The position numbers and the translations under genes are program-made. Of a stretch of 5,151 nt of DNA, positions 1-5,151 are shown piece after piece. Source of the DNA: Planococcaceae bacterium UBA3370 (GTDB lineage: Bacteria > Bacillota > Bacilli > Bacillales_A > Planococcaceae); contig DEQI01000262.1 of assembly GCA_002360295.1 (NCBI GenBank), positions 1 through 5,151 of the forward strand, written 5' to 3'. The notes below the pieces were generated by a model. That model searched no databases. It was not told where the DNA came from and was given only the letters and a program-made list of their open reading frames with translations. Positions within the stretch are counted from its first letter, which is position 1; each line of letters opens with the position of its first letter.

Positions 1-1
1 A

Positions 2-43
2 AAGCACGCTGACGTAACGGAAATCAACCCCGATGTATGGTAA
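2..43 (+). CDS. Possible C-terminal tail of an upstream gene (partial)
   Basis: Frame 2 is open from the left edge and ends at TAA 41-43, giving the 13-residue tail KHADVTEINPDVW. The other two forward frames are stopped within the first 15 bases. The composition (about half G+C) is richer than the surrounding sequence, which is compatible with the end of a conserved gene lying to the left. I do not recognise the protein. The stretch is too short to prove coding, and the opposite strand is also open here (ATG at 58 running leftward to the edge), so this is a weak call. If real, the upstream gene lies about 130 bases before the glycosyltransferase and could be part of the same locus. Confidence 0.25.
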   Translation, partial: KHADVTEINPDVW

Positions 44-87
44 ATAGCCAAAATTCATAATTTATCTTTTTCATATAGAGATAAAAT

Positions 88-164
88 CCTTCCGCTACTA
101 CTAGTAAATAGACAAAAGCATATGTCTACCAATTAGTTACACATATTAATATAGAAACGGAAGG
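88..164 (+). promoter_or_regulatory. Leader inverted repeat that could mask the glycosyltransferase ribosome binding site
   Basis: CCTTCCG at 88-94 is a perfect reverse complement of CGGAAGG at 158-164, and the second arm overlaps the Shine-Dalgarno sequence of the gene starting at 174. A smaller inverted repeat (109-128) is nested between the arms. If both arms are in the transcript, the long-range pairing would hide the ribosome binding site and lower translation. Seven base pairs can arise by chance in a leader this size; the argument rests on the exact overlap with the ribosome binding site. I match no known riboswitch class. Confidence 0.3.
109..128 (+). repeat. Short inverted repeat TAGACA-N8-TGTCTA
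   Basis: TAGACA (109-114) and TGTCTA (123-128) are perfect 6-base inverted arms around an 8-base spacer, upstream of the operon. It could be a small RNA hairpin nested in the larger leader pairing, or a dimeric regulator operator. I cannot assign it to a known regulator, and a 6-base repeat has a sizeable chance of being incidental. I saw no convincing -35/-10 pair in 1-173; TAAAAT at 82-87 resembles a -10 but lacks a -35 at a proper distance. Confidence 0.25.
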
Positions 165-173
165 TGTGATTAT

Positions 174-1559
174 TTGATATTTAAAGATAAAACGGGGAAA
201 CGCTGGTTCCTAATAAAACTAACTATTCTATGTATTTTACTATTATTTTTAACAGCTCTTATAACACATCTGCTTCATCTAAATAAAATAATTGATTTTC
301 CTTTTATTAAAACGATTGCAACGAACATCTTAGAGGTAATGGGCAAAGTTTTTATAGGCTATCTATTGATTACTATAGGTATCGGTTTTATACGTATGTT
401 TATTCTCTTCTTCTTTGCTATTCAGCATAAATTACGTGAAAAAGTAGTACATGAGATGATTATACTAAATAACGAGATTTATCGAAAATATACACCAACA
501 GTATCGGTACTTATCCCTGTATATAATGAGGCTATTGTTATTTCAAAAACGATTGACTCGATTTTAAAAAGTGACTACCCGATAACCGAAATTATAGTCA
601 TTGATGATGGATCAACAGATAATACAGCCGCTATTATCAAAAGAAAATATGCCAATAATCCTATTGTTAAATGTATTACAAAGAGAAACTCAGGAAAATC
701 AGCCGCTCTTAATACAGGATTAACTATGGCAGTAGGTGAAATTTTTATTACTATTGATGCGGATACAGTTCTAAAAAAGTCAACAATCACTCATTTAGTC
801 AGCCATTTTTCCGACCCGAAAGTTGCAGCAGTTTCTGGGAACTGTAAAATTGGCAATATGGTTAACCAATTAACATTATGGCAGCATATTGAATATGTTA
901 CATCTAATAATTTGGACAAAAGAGCCTTTGACGTACTTCAATGCATAATGGTTGTCCCCGGTTCCAATAGCGCATGGCGTAAAAGAGTTATACAAAATAT
1001 AGGGTACTACCATTACGATACATTAGCAGAAGACGCTGAATTAACTGTAAGAATAGTCAATAGTGGCTATAAAGTAATTTATGAGGATCGTGCTATTTCT
1101 TATGAGGAATGCCCAGAAACATTGCGTTCATTTATAAAACAGCGAGTTCGCTGGTCATACGGTATTTTACAAGTTGCATGGAAGCATAAAAAGAATATTA
1201 TGCGCTCTTCAAATAAAGCACTTAAATATTTTGCTATACCGAGTATGCTATTTTCCTATTTGTTATTCTTAACTTCGCCTTTGGTTGATATTATTTTTAT
1301 CATTTCCTTACTATCAGGTACAAATACAGTATATTTTTTTGTATTACTCTTTTATTTAACAGATTTTTTGAATTCCTTTATTGCCTTTAAACTAGGCAAT
1401 GAAAATATGAAACCGCTTATTTGGGTGTTTATACAAAGATTAGCCTATCGTTATTTATTGGCTTTTGTTACATGGAAAGCATTTTTAATGGCAATAAAAG
1501 GAGGACGTGTAGGGTGGAATAAATTAAATCGTTCTGGAAATAACGTAAATAAAACTTAG
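174..1559 (+). CDS. Membrane glycosyltransferase, family 2, PgaC/IcaA-like
   Basis: Family-2 glycosyltransferase of 461 residues that would use a nucleotide-sugar at the inner face of the membrane, as in beta-1,6-GlcNAc or hyaluronan/cellulose-type synthases. Two N-terminal hydrophobic segments (about residues 12-34 and 55-83) precede the catalytic domain (about 108-335). Visible motifs are PVYNE 115-119, DDGS 144-147, the DAD metal-binding motif 195-197, the acceptor/base motif ED 286-287, and QRVRW 323-327, the QxxRW signature of processive synthases. Three further hydrophobic segments follow (about 353-380, 385-405, 415-440), then a short basic tail. Length is close to PgaC and IcaA. The TTG start is chosen because AAGGTG at 161-166 sits 7 bases upstream and no ATG lies nearby in frame. 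It is the first of four closely spaced genes. Processivity and the GlcNAc donor are inferred from motifs; the true substrate is unknown, and a non-processive transfer to lipid is possible. Confidence 0.93.
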   Translation: MIFKDKTGKRWFLIKLTILCILLLFLTALITHLLHLNKIIDFPFIKTIATNILEVMGKVFIGYLLITIGIGFIRMFILFFFAIQHKLREKVVHEMIILNNEIYRKYTPTVSVLIPVYNEAIVISKTIDSILKSDYPITEIIVIDDGSTDNTAAIIKRKYANNPIVKCITKRNSGKSAALNTGLTMAVGEIFITIDADTVLKKSTITHLVSHFSDPKVAAVSGNCKIGNMVNQLTLWQHIEYVTSNNLDKRAFDVLQCIMVVPGSNSAWRKRVIQNIGYYHYDTLAEDAELTVRIVNSGYKVIYEDRAISYEECPETLRSFIKQRVRWSYGILQVAWKHKKNIMRSSNKALKYFAIPSMLFSYLLFLTSPLVDIIFIISLLSGTNTVYFFVLLFYLTDFLNSFIAFKLGNENMKPLIWVFIQRLAYRYLLAFVTWKAFLMAIKGGRVGWNKLNRSGNNVNKT

Positions 1560-1573
1560 AAAGGTAGATTAGC

Positions 1574-2269
1574 GTGAAAATAGCAATTCATCAGCCCAAT
1601 TATTTGCCCTGGATTGGGTTTATTGACAAGTTGGATCAAGTTGATAAATTTGTCATATTAGATAGAGCTATTCATACGAAAAGCGGCTATATTAATAGAA
1701 CGAAAATTAAGTCTCCTCAAGGAAACCTCATGCTAACAGTCCCCCTTAAAAATAAAGAGGTGCCCATCAATGAATTGCGAATTGCGAATGATATCAATTG
1801 GCAAAAAAGTCATTGGAAAGCAATAGTAGCAAACTATAAAAAAAGTAAATACTGGAATGCCTATAAAGAAGGATTTGAACAACTATATATTAGTAGATGG
1901 GAGACTATTGCACAATTGAATATTGCCATTATTAAACATGTAATGACCCAACTTGCTATTACAACAGAATTACTTATCGAATCTGACTTTCAACTTGATT
2001 TTGGCACAAGTAATGAGCGAAATGTTCATATTGTTTCTCATTTAGGAGGTGATCAGTATCTTTCTGGCATGGGGGGCCGCGTCTACAATGATGAAACTAT
2101 TTTTCGTCAAAATAATATTGAACTAATATACCAACATTTTCAGCATCCTGAATATACTCAACGTTGGGGAATTTTCCAACCGAATTTATCTATACTTGAT
2201 ATGCTCTTTAATTGTGGTTCAGAAACGATGGAAATAATACGAGAAAATAGAGGGAAACAAGGTAATTAA
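1574..2269 (+). CDS. WbqC-family protein
   Basis: Complete 231-residue member of the WbqC-like family (PF08889), soluble, with no signal peptide or membrane segment. The N-terminal signature HQPNYLPWIGF (6-16) is intact, followed by the family's conserved FVILDRAIHTKSGYINRTKIK block (26-46, in two parts), the LTVPLK strand (54-59), YLSGMGGRVY (162-171), HPEYTQ (191-196) and the C-terminal NLSILDMLFNCG (204-215). Family members sit in O-antigen, capsule and other glycan loci, often beside DegT-type aminotransferases and PIG-L deacetylases as here, but I know of no firmly assigned reaction. It probably modifies or handles an amino-sugar nucleotide in the cytoplasm; this is inferred from context. 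The GTG start has AAGGT at 1561-1565, 8 bases upstream. The gene begins 14 bases after the glycosyltransferase stop, indicating co-transcription. Confidence 0.9.
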   Translation: MKIAIHQPNYLPWIGFIDKLDQVDKFVILDRAIHTKSGYINRTKIKSPQGNLMLTVPLKNKEVPINELRIANDINWQKSHWKAIVANYKKSKYWNAYKEGFEQLYISRWETIAQLNIAIIKHVMTQLAITTELLIESDFQLDFGTSNERNVHIVSHLGGDQYLSGMGGRVYNDETIFRQNNIELIYQHFQHPEYTQRWGIFQPNLSILDMLFNCGSETMEIIRENRGKQGN

Positions 2270-2295
2270 AAACAAATATAAATGGAGGTGAGTTT

Positions 2296-2979
2296 ATGAT
2301 TACATCTGGGGTCGAAAGAATATTAATTATTGCACCACATGCAGATGATGAGGTACTTGGTTGTGGTGGATTAATCGAAAAAGCATGTCACTATAAAAAT
2401 GAAGTAAAGGTTGTCGTAATTGCTGTAGGCGATATAACTCACCCACATAATCCCCAAACAGTTCAAGCGGATACAAGAATAAAGGAGCTAAAAGATGCTT
2501 TAGCTGTATTAGGCTGTCATGATTTTGAAGTCATGTATAAAGATAAAGATTCTCTACTTGATACGATTCCTAAAAACGAAATAATATCCAAACTCGATCA
2601 AATCATCAATAATTATATGCCTACAATAGTTTTTATACCACTTCCAAGCTATCACCAAGATCATGTCGTACTGTTCGAAACCTGCTTTGCTGCACTTAGA
2701 CCGAAGCCTACTCAATTTATTAAACTGATTGCGATGTATGAATATCCACTAAGCTCCTGGTACTACCAAAGATTTTGGAATACAGGAGAATTATATTTAG
2801 ATTTATCTCAAACTATTCAAAAGAAAATAGAAGCGTTTATACAGCATAAATCACAGAGACGTCCGCCAAATCATCTCATTTCACCTGAAAGCGTTTTAAA
2901 ATGGGCAGAGATGCGAGGGTTAGAAATTGGTGTGTCATACGCAGAAAAGTATTATATTTTACGATCCCATATTTTATAA
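2296..2979 (+). CDS. PIG-L/LmbE-family zinc-dependent de-N-acetylase
   Basis: PIG-L (LmbE-like, PF02585) hydrolase of 227 residues, a usual family length. These enzymes remove the N-acetyl group from GlcNAc-type substrates: GlcNAc-PI, mycothiol and bacillithiol precursors, or the glycosylated teicoplanin core. The metal-binding motif PHADDE is at 14-19 (predicted ligands H15 and D18, catalytic D17), followed by GCGG 22-25. RIKEL at 61-65 matches the conserved R/E helix, and HQDH at 120-123 supplies the third ligand H123. The C-terminal AEKYYILR fits the family end. There is no signal peptide or membrane segment, so it should act in the cytoplasm. The ATG is preceded by a perfect GGAGGTGA (2284-2291). 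It is not obviously BshB; the setting beside a glycosyltransferase and an aminotransferase favours glycan modification. The actual substrate is inferred. Confidence 0.92.
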   Translation: MITSGVERILIIAPHADDEVLGCGGLIEKACHYKNEVKVVVIAVGDITHPHNPQTVQADTRIKELKDALAVLGCHDFEVMYKDKDSLLDTIPKNEIISKLDQIINNYMPTIVFIPLPSYHQDHVVLFETCFAALRPKPTQFIKLIAMYEYPLSSWYYQRFWNTGELYLDLSQTIQKKIEAFIQHKSQRRPPNHLISPESVLKWAEMRGLEIGVSYAEKYYILRSHIL

Positions 2980-2992
2980 CAATAAAATGTGA

Positions 2993-3000
2993 GGAGGTGA
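2993..3000 (+). promoter_or_regulatory. Ribosome binding site that fixes the ATT start of the aminotransferase
   Basis: GGAGGTGA here is a perfect consensus Shine-Dalgarno sequence, identical to the one used by the preceding deacetylase gene. The core GGAGG ends at 2997, 9 bases before ATT 3007. Its last three bases (TGA, 2998-3000) are an in-frame stop for the aminotransferase frame, so translation of that frame must begin downstream of 3000. The two nearby starts in other frames, ATG 2987 and GTG 2989, run into a stop after one and three codons respectively. Confidence 0.85.
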
Positions 3001-3006
3001 AACGGC

Positions 3007-4062
3007 ATTAGTAATAAGGAAAATAAGTCATCTAAGATTAATAATATTCCGCATAATCGTCCTACTCTGGGACCTTTAGAAAAGAAGGCTGCAAGTCAAG
3101 TAATACAATCAGGGTGGCTAGCACAAGGAAGAGAAGTTGAACATTTCGAGAATGAATTTTGTGAATTTTTAGGCATTCGTGGTGGTTCTGCCATCGCTGT
3201 CTCTAGTGGTACGGCGGCACTATATTTAGCTCTAATAGCACTTGATGCGCAAGGGAAAAAAATAGCTTCCCCAGTTTATTCATGTACTGCATTACGTAAT
3301 GCAATTGGATTAGCCGGAGGGAATTTGCTGTTAACTGATAGCCAGAATTTGTCACCGAATATGAATATTCATGCAATTGACAACGAGGCAGATATGGTCA
3401 TCATTCCTCATATGTATGGACTACCACAGGATCTATCTATACTTCAAGAAAAACTATTGATAATTGAAGACTGCGCGCAATCTTTAGGAGCTAGTGTTCA
3501 TCAAACTCCAGTTGGTTTGCAAGGGGATATTGGTATTTATTCATTTTACGCTACAAAGCTAATAACTTCAGGTGGTCAAGGCGGCATGATCGTTTCAAAA
3601 AATCCCGACATTATTGAAAAACTCAAGGACTATCGGCTGTTTGATCAAAGATATGACGACATACTTCGCTTCAATTTTCAAATGACGGACTTACAGGCTG
3701 CCATTGGTCGAGTGCAGTTACGACAACTATCCCCATTTTTAAATAGAAGATCGGAAATTTTTAACCAATATCAACAAGCGGGTTTACAATTACTAGATAC
3801 AACTGGCAGTGTGAATCCTGTTCGTTTCAGGGCAATCGTACAAACAACAAAACAAAGGGAACTAATAGCTGCCTTACAAGAGCATTATATTGTTGCAACA
3901 ATACCACTCCAGGACATTGAATTATTAGGGGCTAAAGAGCTTTATCCGAACGCATACAGCTGGACACAAAATACGATATCATTGCCGATTTATCCTTCAT
4001 TGAAAGATAAAGAAGTGAAAAAAATAATACAAATCGTAAAAAGGGTATTGGAATTGAATTAA
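3007..4062 (+). CDS. DegT/DnrJ/EryC1/StrS-family PLP sugar aminotransferase, ATT start
   Basis: PLP-dependent aminotransferase that would transfer an amino group, usually from glutamate, to a keto-sugar nucleotide. From ATT 3007 it has 351 residues. Visible family blocks: SGWLAQG 35-41 and the following FENEF; the PLP phosphate-binding SSGTAAL 66-72; H135 and G138 in HMYG; EDCAQ 154-158, whose D155 should bind the pyridine nitrogen; SFYATK 179-184, whose K184 should form the Schiff base; the FNFQMTDLQAAIG block 222-234; and LPIYPSL 326-332. Between 3001 and TTG 3325 the frame has no ATG, GTG or TTG. Starting at 3325 would delete SGWLAQG and SSGTAAL, whereas ATT at 3007 gives a natural-looking N-terminus (MSNKE) at ideal distance from a perfect ribosome binding site. 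The region around 293-305 is shorter than in typical sugar aminotransferases and lacks the usual HYP...PLH segment. It lies 27 bases after the deacetylase. The exact sugar is unknown. Confidence 0.88.
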   Translation: MSNKENKSSKINNIPHNRPTLGPLEKKAASQVIQSGWLAQGREVEHFENEFCEFLGIRGGSAIAVSSGTAALYLALIALDAQGKKIASPVYSCTALRNAIGLAGGNLLLTDSQNLSPNMNIHAIDNEADMVIIPHMYGLPQDLSILQEKLLIIEDCAQSLGASVHQTPVGLQGDIGIYSFYATKLITSGGQGGMIVSKNPDIIEKLKDYRLFDQRYDDILRFNFQMTDLQAAIGRVQLRQLSPFLNRRSEIFNQYQQAGLQLLDTTGSVNPVRFRAIVQTTKQRELIAALQEHYIVATIPLQDIELLGAKELYPNAYSWTQNTISLPIYPSLKDKEVKKIIQIVKRVLELN

Positions 4063-4075
4063 TCCTATTCACGTG

Positions 4076-4099
4076 GGCGAATCACTTCAGAGGTTCGCC
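4076..4099 (+). terminator. Stem-loop after the operon, possible intrinsic terminator
   Basis: GGCGAATC (4076-4083) pairs with GGTTCGCC (4092-4099) in an 8-base stem with one T-G wobble and an 8-base loop, 13 bases after the aminotransferase stop. The base of the stem is GC-rich. The following sequence, TAATATTT, is AT-rich but not a clean T-run, so termination could be partial. Its position between the operon and a separate promoter for the next gene supports the terminator reading. Confidence 0.6.
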
Positions 4100-4128
4100 T
4101 AATATTTCGAGTACTAACATTATTTTGT

Positions 4129-4139
4129 TATGCTACAAT
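4129..4139 (+). promoter_or_regulatory. Extended -10 promoter for the phosphate transporter
   Basis: TATGCTACAAT matches the Bacillus extended -10 consensus TRTGnTATAAT at all but one position (-10 hexamer TACAAT at 4134-4139). A -35 hexamer at 16-18 bases upstream is not recognisable, which is common for extended -10 promoters. Transcription would begin around 4145-4147, leaving a leader of roughly 70 bases before the transporter. I see no Pho box (TT(A/T)ACA-type repeats) nearby, so phosphate control is not indicated. Confidence 0.6.
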
Positions 4140-4152
4140 AGACTTAATGTAA

Positions 4153-4183
4153 AAAATTTGAAAAAGGGTTTTTTTTAAATTTT
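4153..4183 (+). repeat. AT-rich hairpin in the transporter leader
   Basis: The arms 4153-4165 and 4171-4183 are complementary over 13 pairs with one G-T wobble, around the 5-base loop GGGTT. The stem is almost entirely A-T and includes an 8-base T run at 4169-4176. It lies just after the predicted transcription start and about 20 bases before the ribosome binding site. It is not a standard terminator, because the stem lacks G-C pairs and no T-run follows it. It might affect mRNA stability or pausing, or simply reflect AT-rich sequence. Confidence 0.45.
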
Positions 4184-4216
4184 AATGCCTGTCTAATACA
4201 TAGTGGTGGTGAGTAA

Positions 4217-5151
4217 ATGATGATGATTTTTGGAGGGATTGGTTTATTTCTTCTAGGGATGACGATGTTAACGAATGGTTTAAAAGAGCTTGCAGGTGAA
4301 GCATTGAAACGATGGTTAAATACGTTTACTAGAGGGAAGTTTACTTCGGTACTTTCTGGTGTGCTCATGACAGTTGCTGTTCAATCATCAACAGCAACCA
4401 CTTTATTAACAATAGGGTTTGTTAGTGCTGGTCTATTAACGTTTGTACAGTCAATTGGAGTCATAATTGGCGCTAATATTGGGAGTACATCAATAGGTTG
4501 GATCATTTCATTGATCGGCTTTAAAATTAGTTTACAGGCGATGGCACTACCAATAATCGGTGTCGGTGTATTTATGTCGCTTATAGCACCTAATGATGTG
4601 AAAAAAATAGGCGGAGTGTTAGCAGGCTTTGGCTTACTTTTTTTAGGTATTGATATGCTCCAACAAGGAATGGGGAATGCACAAGATTTAATCGCTTTCG
4701 ATTCTATTCCCGCAGATTCGATTATTTCAATTTTATTACTTATTTTAATTGGTGTTGTCATGACCATTATTATGCAAGCGTCTAGTGCTGCAATGGCAGC
4801 GACGCTTACTGCATTGTTTGCAGGAGCTATTGATTTTGACCAAGCCGCCTATTTAGTTATTGGTCAAAATGTTGGTACAACGGCAACGGCTTTATTTGCT
4901 TCCATTGGTTCCTCAGTATCTGCAAAAAGAACAGCCATGGCCCATTTTATGTTTAATGTCATTACAGCTGTCATAGTGACAATTGCTTTCCCATACTTTT
5001 TACAGCTTGTTCAATGGGTAACTGTCCATATTGCTGGTACTTTTGATGAAACACTAGGGCTAGCTATATTTCACACCGTTTTTAGTTTATTTGGTGCAGT
5101 ACTTTTCATCCCGTTTATTAAACAGTTTGCCAGCTTATTAATAAAAATAGT
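4217..5151 (+). CDS. Na+/phosphate cotransporter, NptA-type (PF02690), partial at 3' end
   Basis: Membrane protein of the Na+/Pi cotransporter family, predicted to import inorganic phosphate with sodium. The reading frame runs off the right edge with no stop after 311 codons. It is strongly hydrophobic throughout and shows the two repeated family motifs: QSSTATT at 56-62 with GANIGST at 85-91, and QASSAAM at 187-193 with GQNVGTT at 216-222. The two halves are offset by exactly 131 residues, as expected for the internal duplication of this family. Many bacterial members continue into a C-terminal PhoU-like domain, which would lie outside the window. Three consecutive ATGs (4217, 4220, 4223) make the exact start uncertain; the first is chosen because GGTGGTGA (4205-4212) lies just upstream. 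It has its own promoter and is probably not part of the preceding glycan operon. Confidence 0.93.
   Translation, partial: MMMIFGGIGLFLLGMTMLTNGLKELAGEALKRWLNTFTRGKFTSVLSGVLMTVAVQSSTATTLLTIGFVSAGLLTFVQSIGVIIGANIGSTSIGWIISLIGFKISLQAMALPIIGVGVFMSLIAPNDVKKIGGVLAGFGLLFLGIDMLQQGMGNAQDLIAFDSIPADSIISILLLILIGVVMTIIMQASSAAMAATLTALFAGAIDFDQAAYLVIGQNVGTTATALFASIGSSVSAKRTAMAHFMFNVITAVIVTIAFPYFLQLVQWVTVHIAGTFDETLGLAIFHTVFSLFGAVLFIPFIKQFASLLIKI

Noticed and set aside
1..58. Reverse-strand open frame starting at ATG 58 and running off the left edge.
   Set aside because: It is open for only 19 codons, has no good ribosome binding site upstream on that strand, and competes with a forward-strand tail. Not enough evidence to call a gene.
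575..790. Reverse-strand open frame of 71 codons.
   Set aside because: It lies entirely opposite the catalytic core of the glycosyltransferase, including DDGS and DAD, and its translation matches no family I know.
1774..1790. Tandem GAATTGC repeat inside the WbqC gene.
   Set aside because: Only two copies, and it encodes ordinary residues within an intact conserved protein; chance is sufficient.
2987..3000. ATG 2987 and GTG 2989 as starts of the last operon gene or of a small leader peptide.
   Set aside because: They hit stops after one and three codons and are not in the aminotransferase frame; no ribosome binding site precedes them at a sensible distance.
3325..4062. Aminotransferase as a 245-residue gene starting at TTG 3325.
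   Set aside because: The upstream frame encodes conserved family sequence (SGWLAQG, SSGTAAL) needed for fold and cofactor binding, so the truncated model is wrong as the main product.
4144..4368. Reverse-strand open frame of 74 codons.
   Set aside because: It overlaps the promoter leader and the strongly supported start of the Na+/phosphate transporter on the other strand; it is an antisense shadow.
4381..4767. Reverse-strand open frame of 128 codons.
   Set aside because: It is opposite the duplicated transporter motifs. Its proline/isoleucine-rich translation is typical of the antisense of a membrane protein.
1..5151. CRISPR arrays, tRNA or rRNA genes, insertion sequences, phage or toxin-antitoxin genes.
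   Set aside because: No repeated spacer pattern, transposase, RNA-gene signature or terminal repeats were seen on either strand.

Overview
The window looks like a stretch of chromosome from a low-GC Gram-positive bacterium, most likely a Bacillales member. It is AT-rich, its Shine-Dalgarno sequences match the Bacillus consensus GGAGGTGA, it uses TTG and GTG starts, and it has a Bacillus-type extended -10 promoter. The genus cannot be fixed from the sequence alone; a Lysinibacillus- or Bacillus-like host is only an impression.

Layout: positions 1-173 hold a possible gene tail and a leader without a clear promoter. From 174 to 4062, four genes lie head to tail on the + strand with gaps of 14, 26 and 27 bases, so they are probably one operon. 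They encode a membrane family-2 glycosyltransferase (PgaC/IcaA-like), a WbqC-family protein, a PIG-L/LmbE-type zinc de-N-acetylase, and a DegT/DnrJ/EryC1/StrS-type PLP sugar aminotransferase. Positions 4063-4216 hold a stem-loop that may end the operon, an extended -10 promoter and an AT-rich hairpin. From 4217 to the right edge runs the start of a Na+/phosphate cotransporter (NptA-type, PF02690), which is probably unrelated housekeeping.

The four-gene cassette reads as a small amino-sugar glycoconjugate pathway. The glycosyltransferase would place or polymerise a sugar, plausibly N-acetylglucosamine, at the membrane. The cytoplasmic PIG-L enzyme would remove an acetyl group. The aminotransferase would convert a keto-sugar to an amino-sugar, and the WbqC protein would add a step whose chemistry I do not know. 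The product could be a cell-surface glycan, a glycolipid or a small secreted aminoglycoside-like compound. No sugar dehydratase, oxidoreductase, flippase or ligase is visible, so the pathway must borrow from elsewhere.

The most striking sequence-level point is the aminotransferase start. Its frame is closed by a TGA lying inside its own Shine-Dalgarno sequence, and the only sensible start is an ATT codon at 3007. A conventional caller would start at TTG 3325 and lose about 106 residues, including part of the PLP-binding site.
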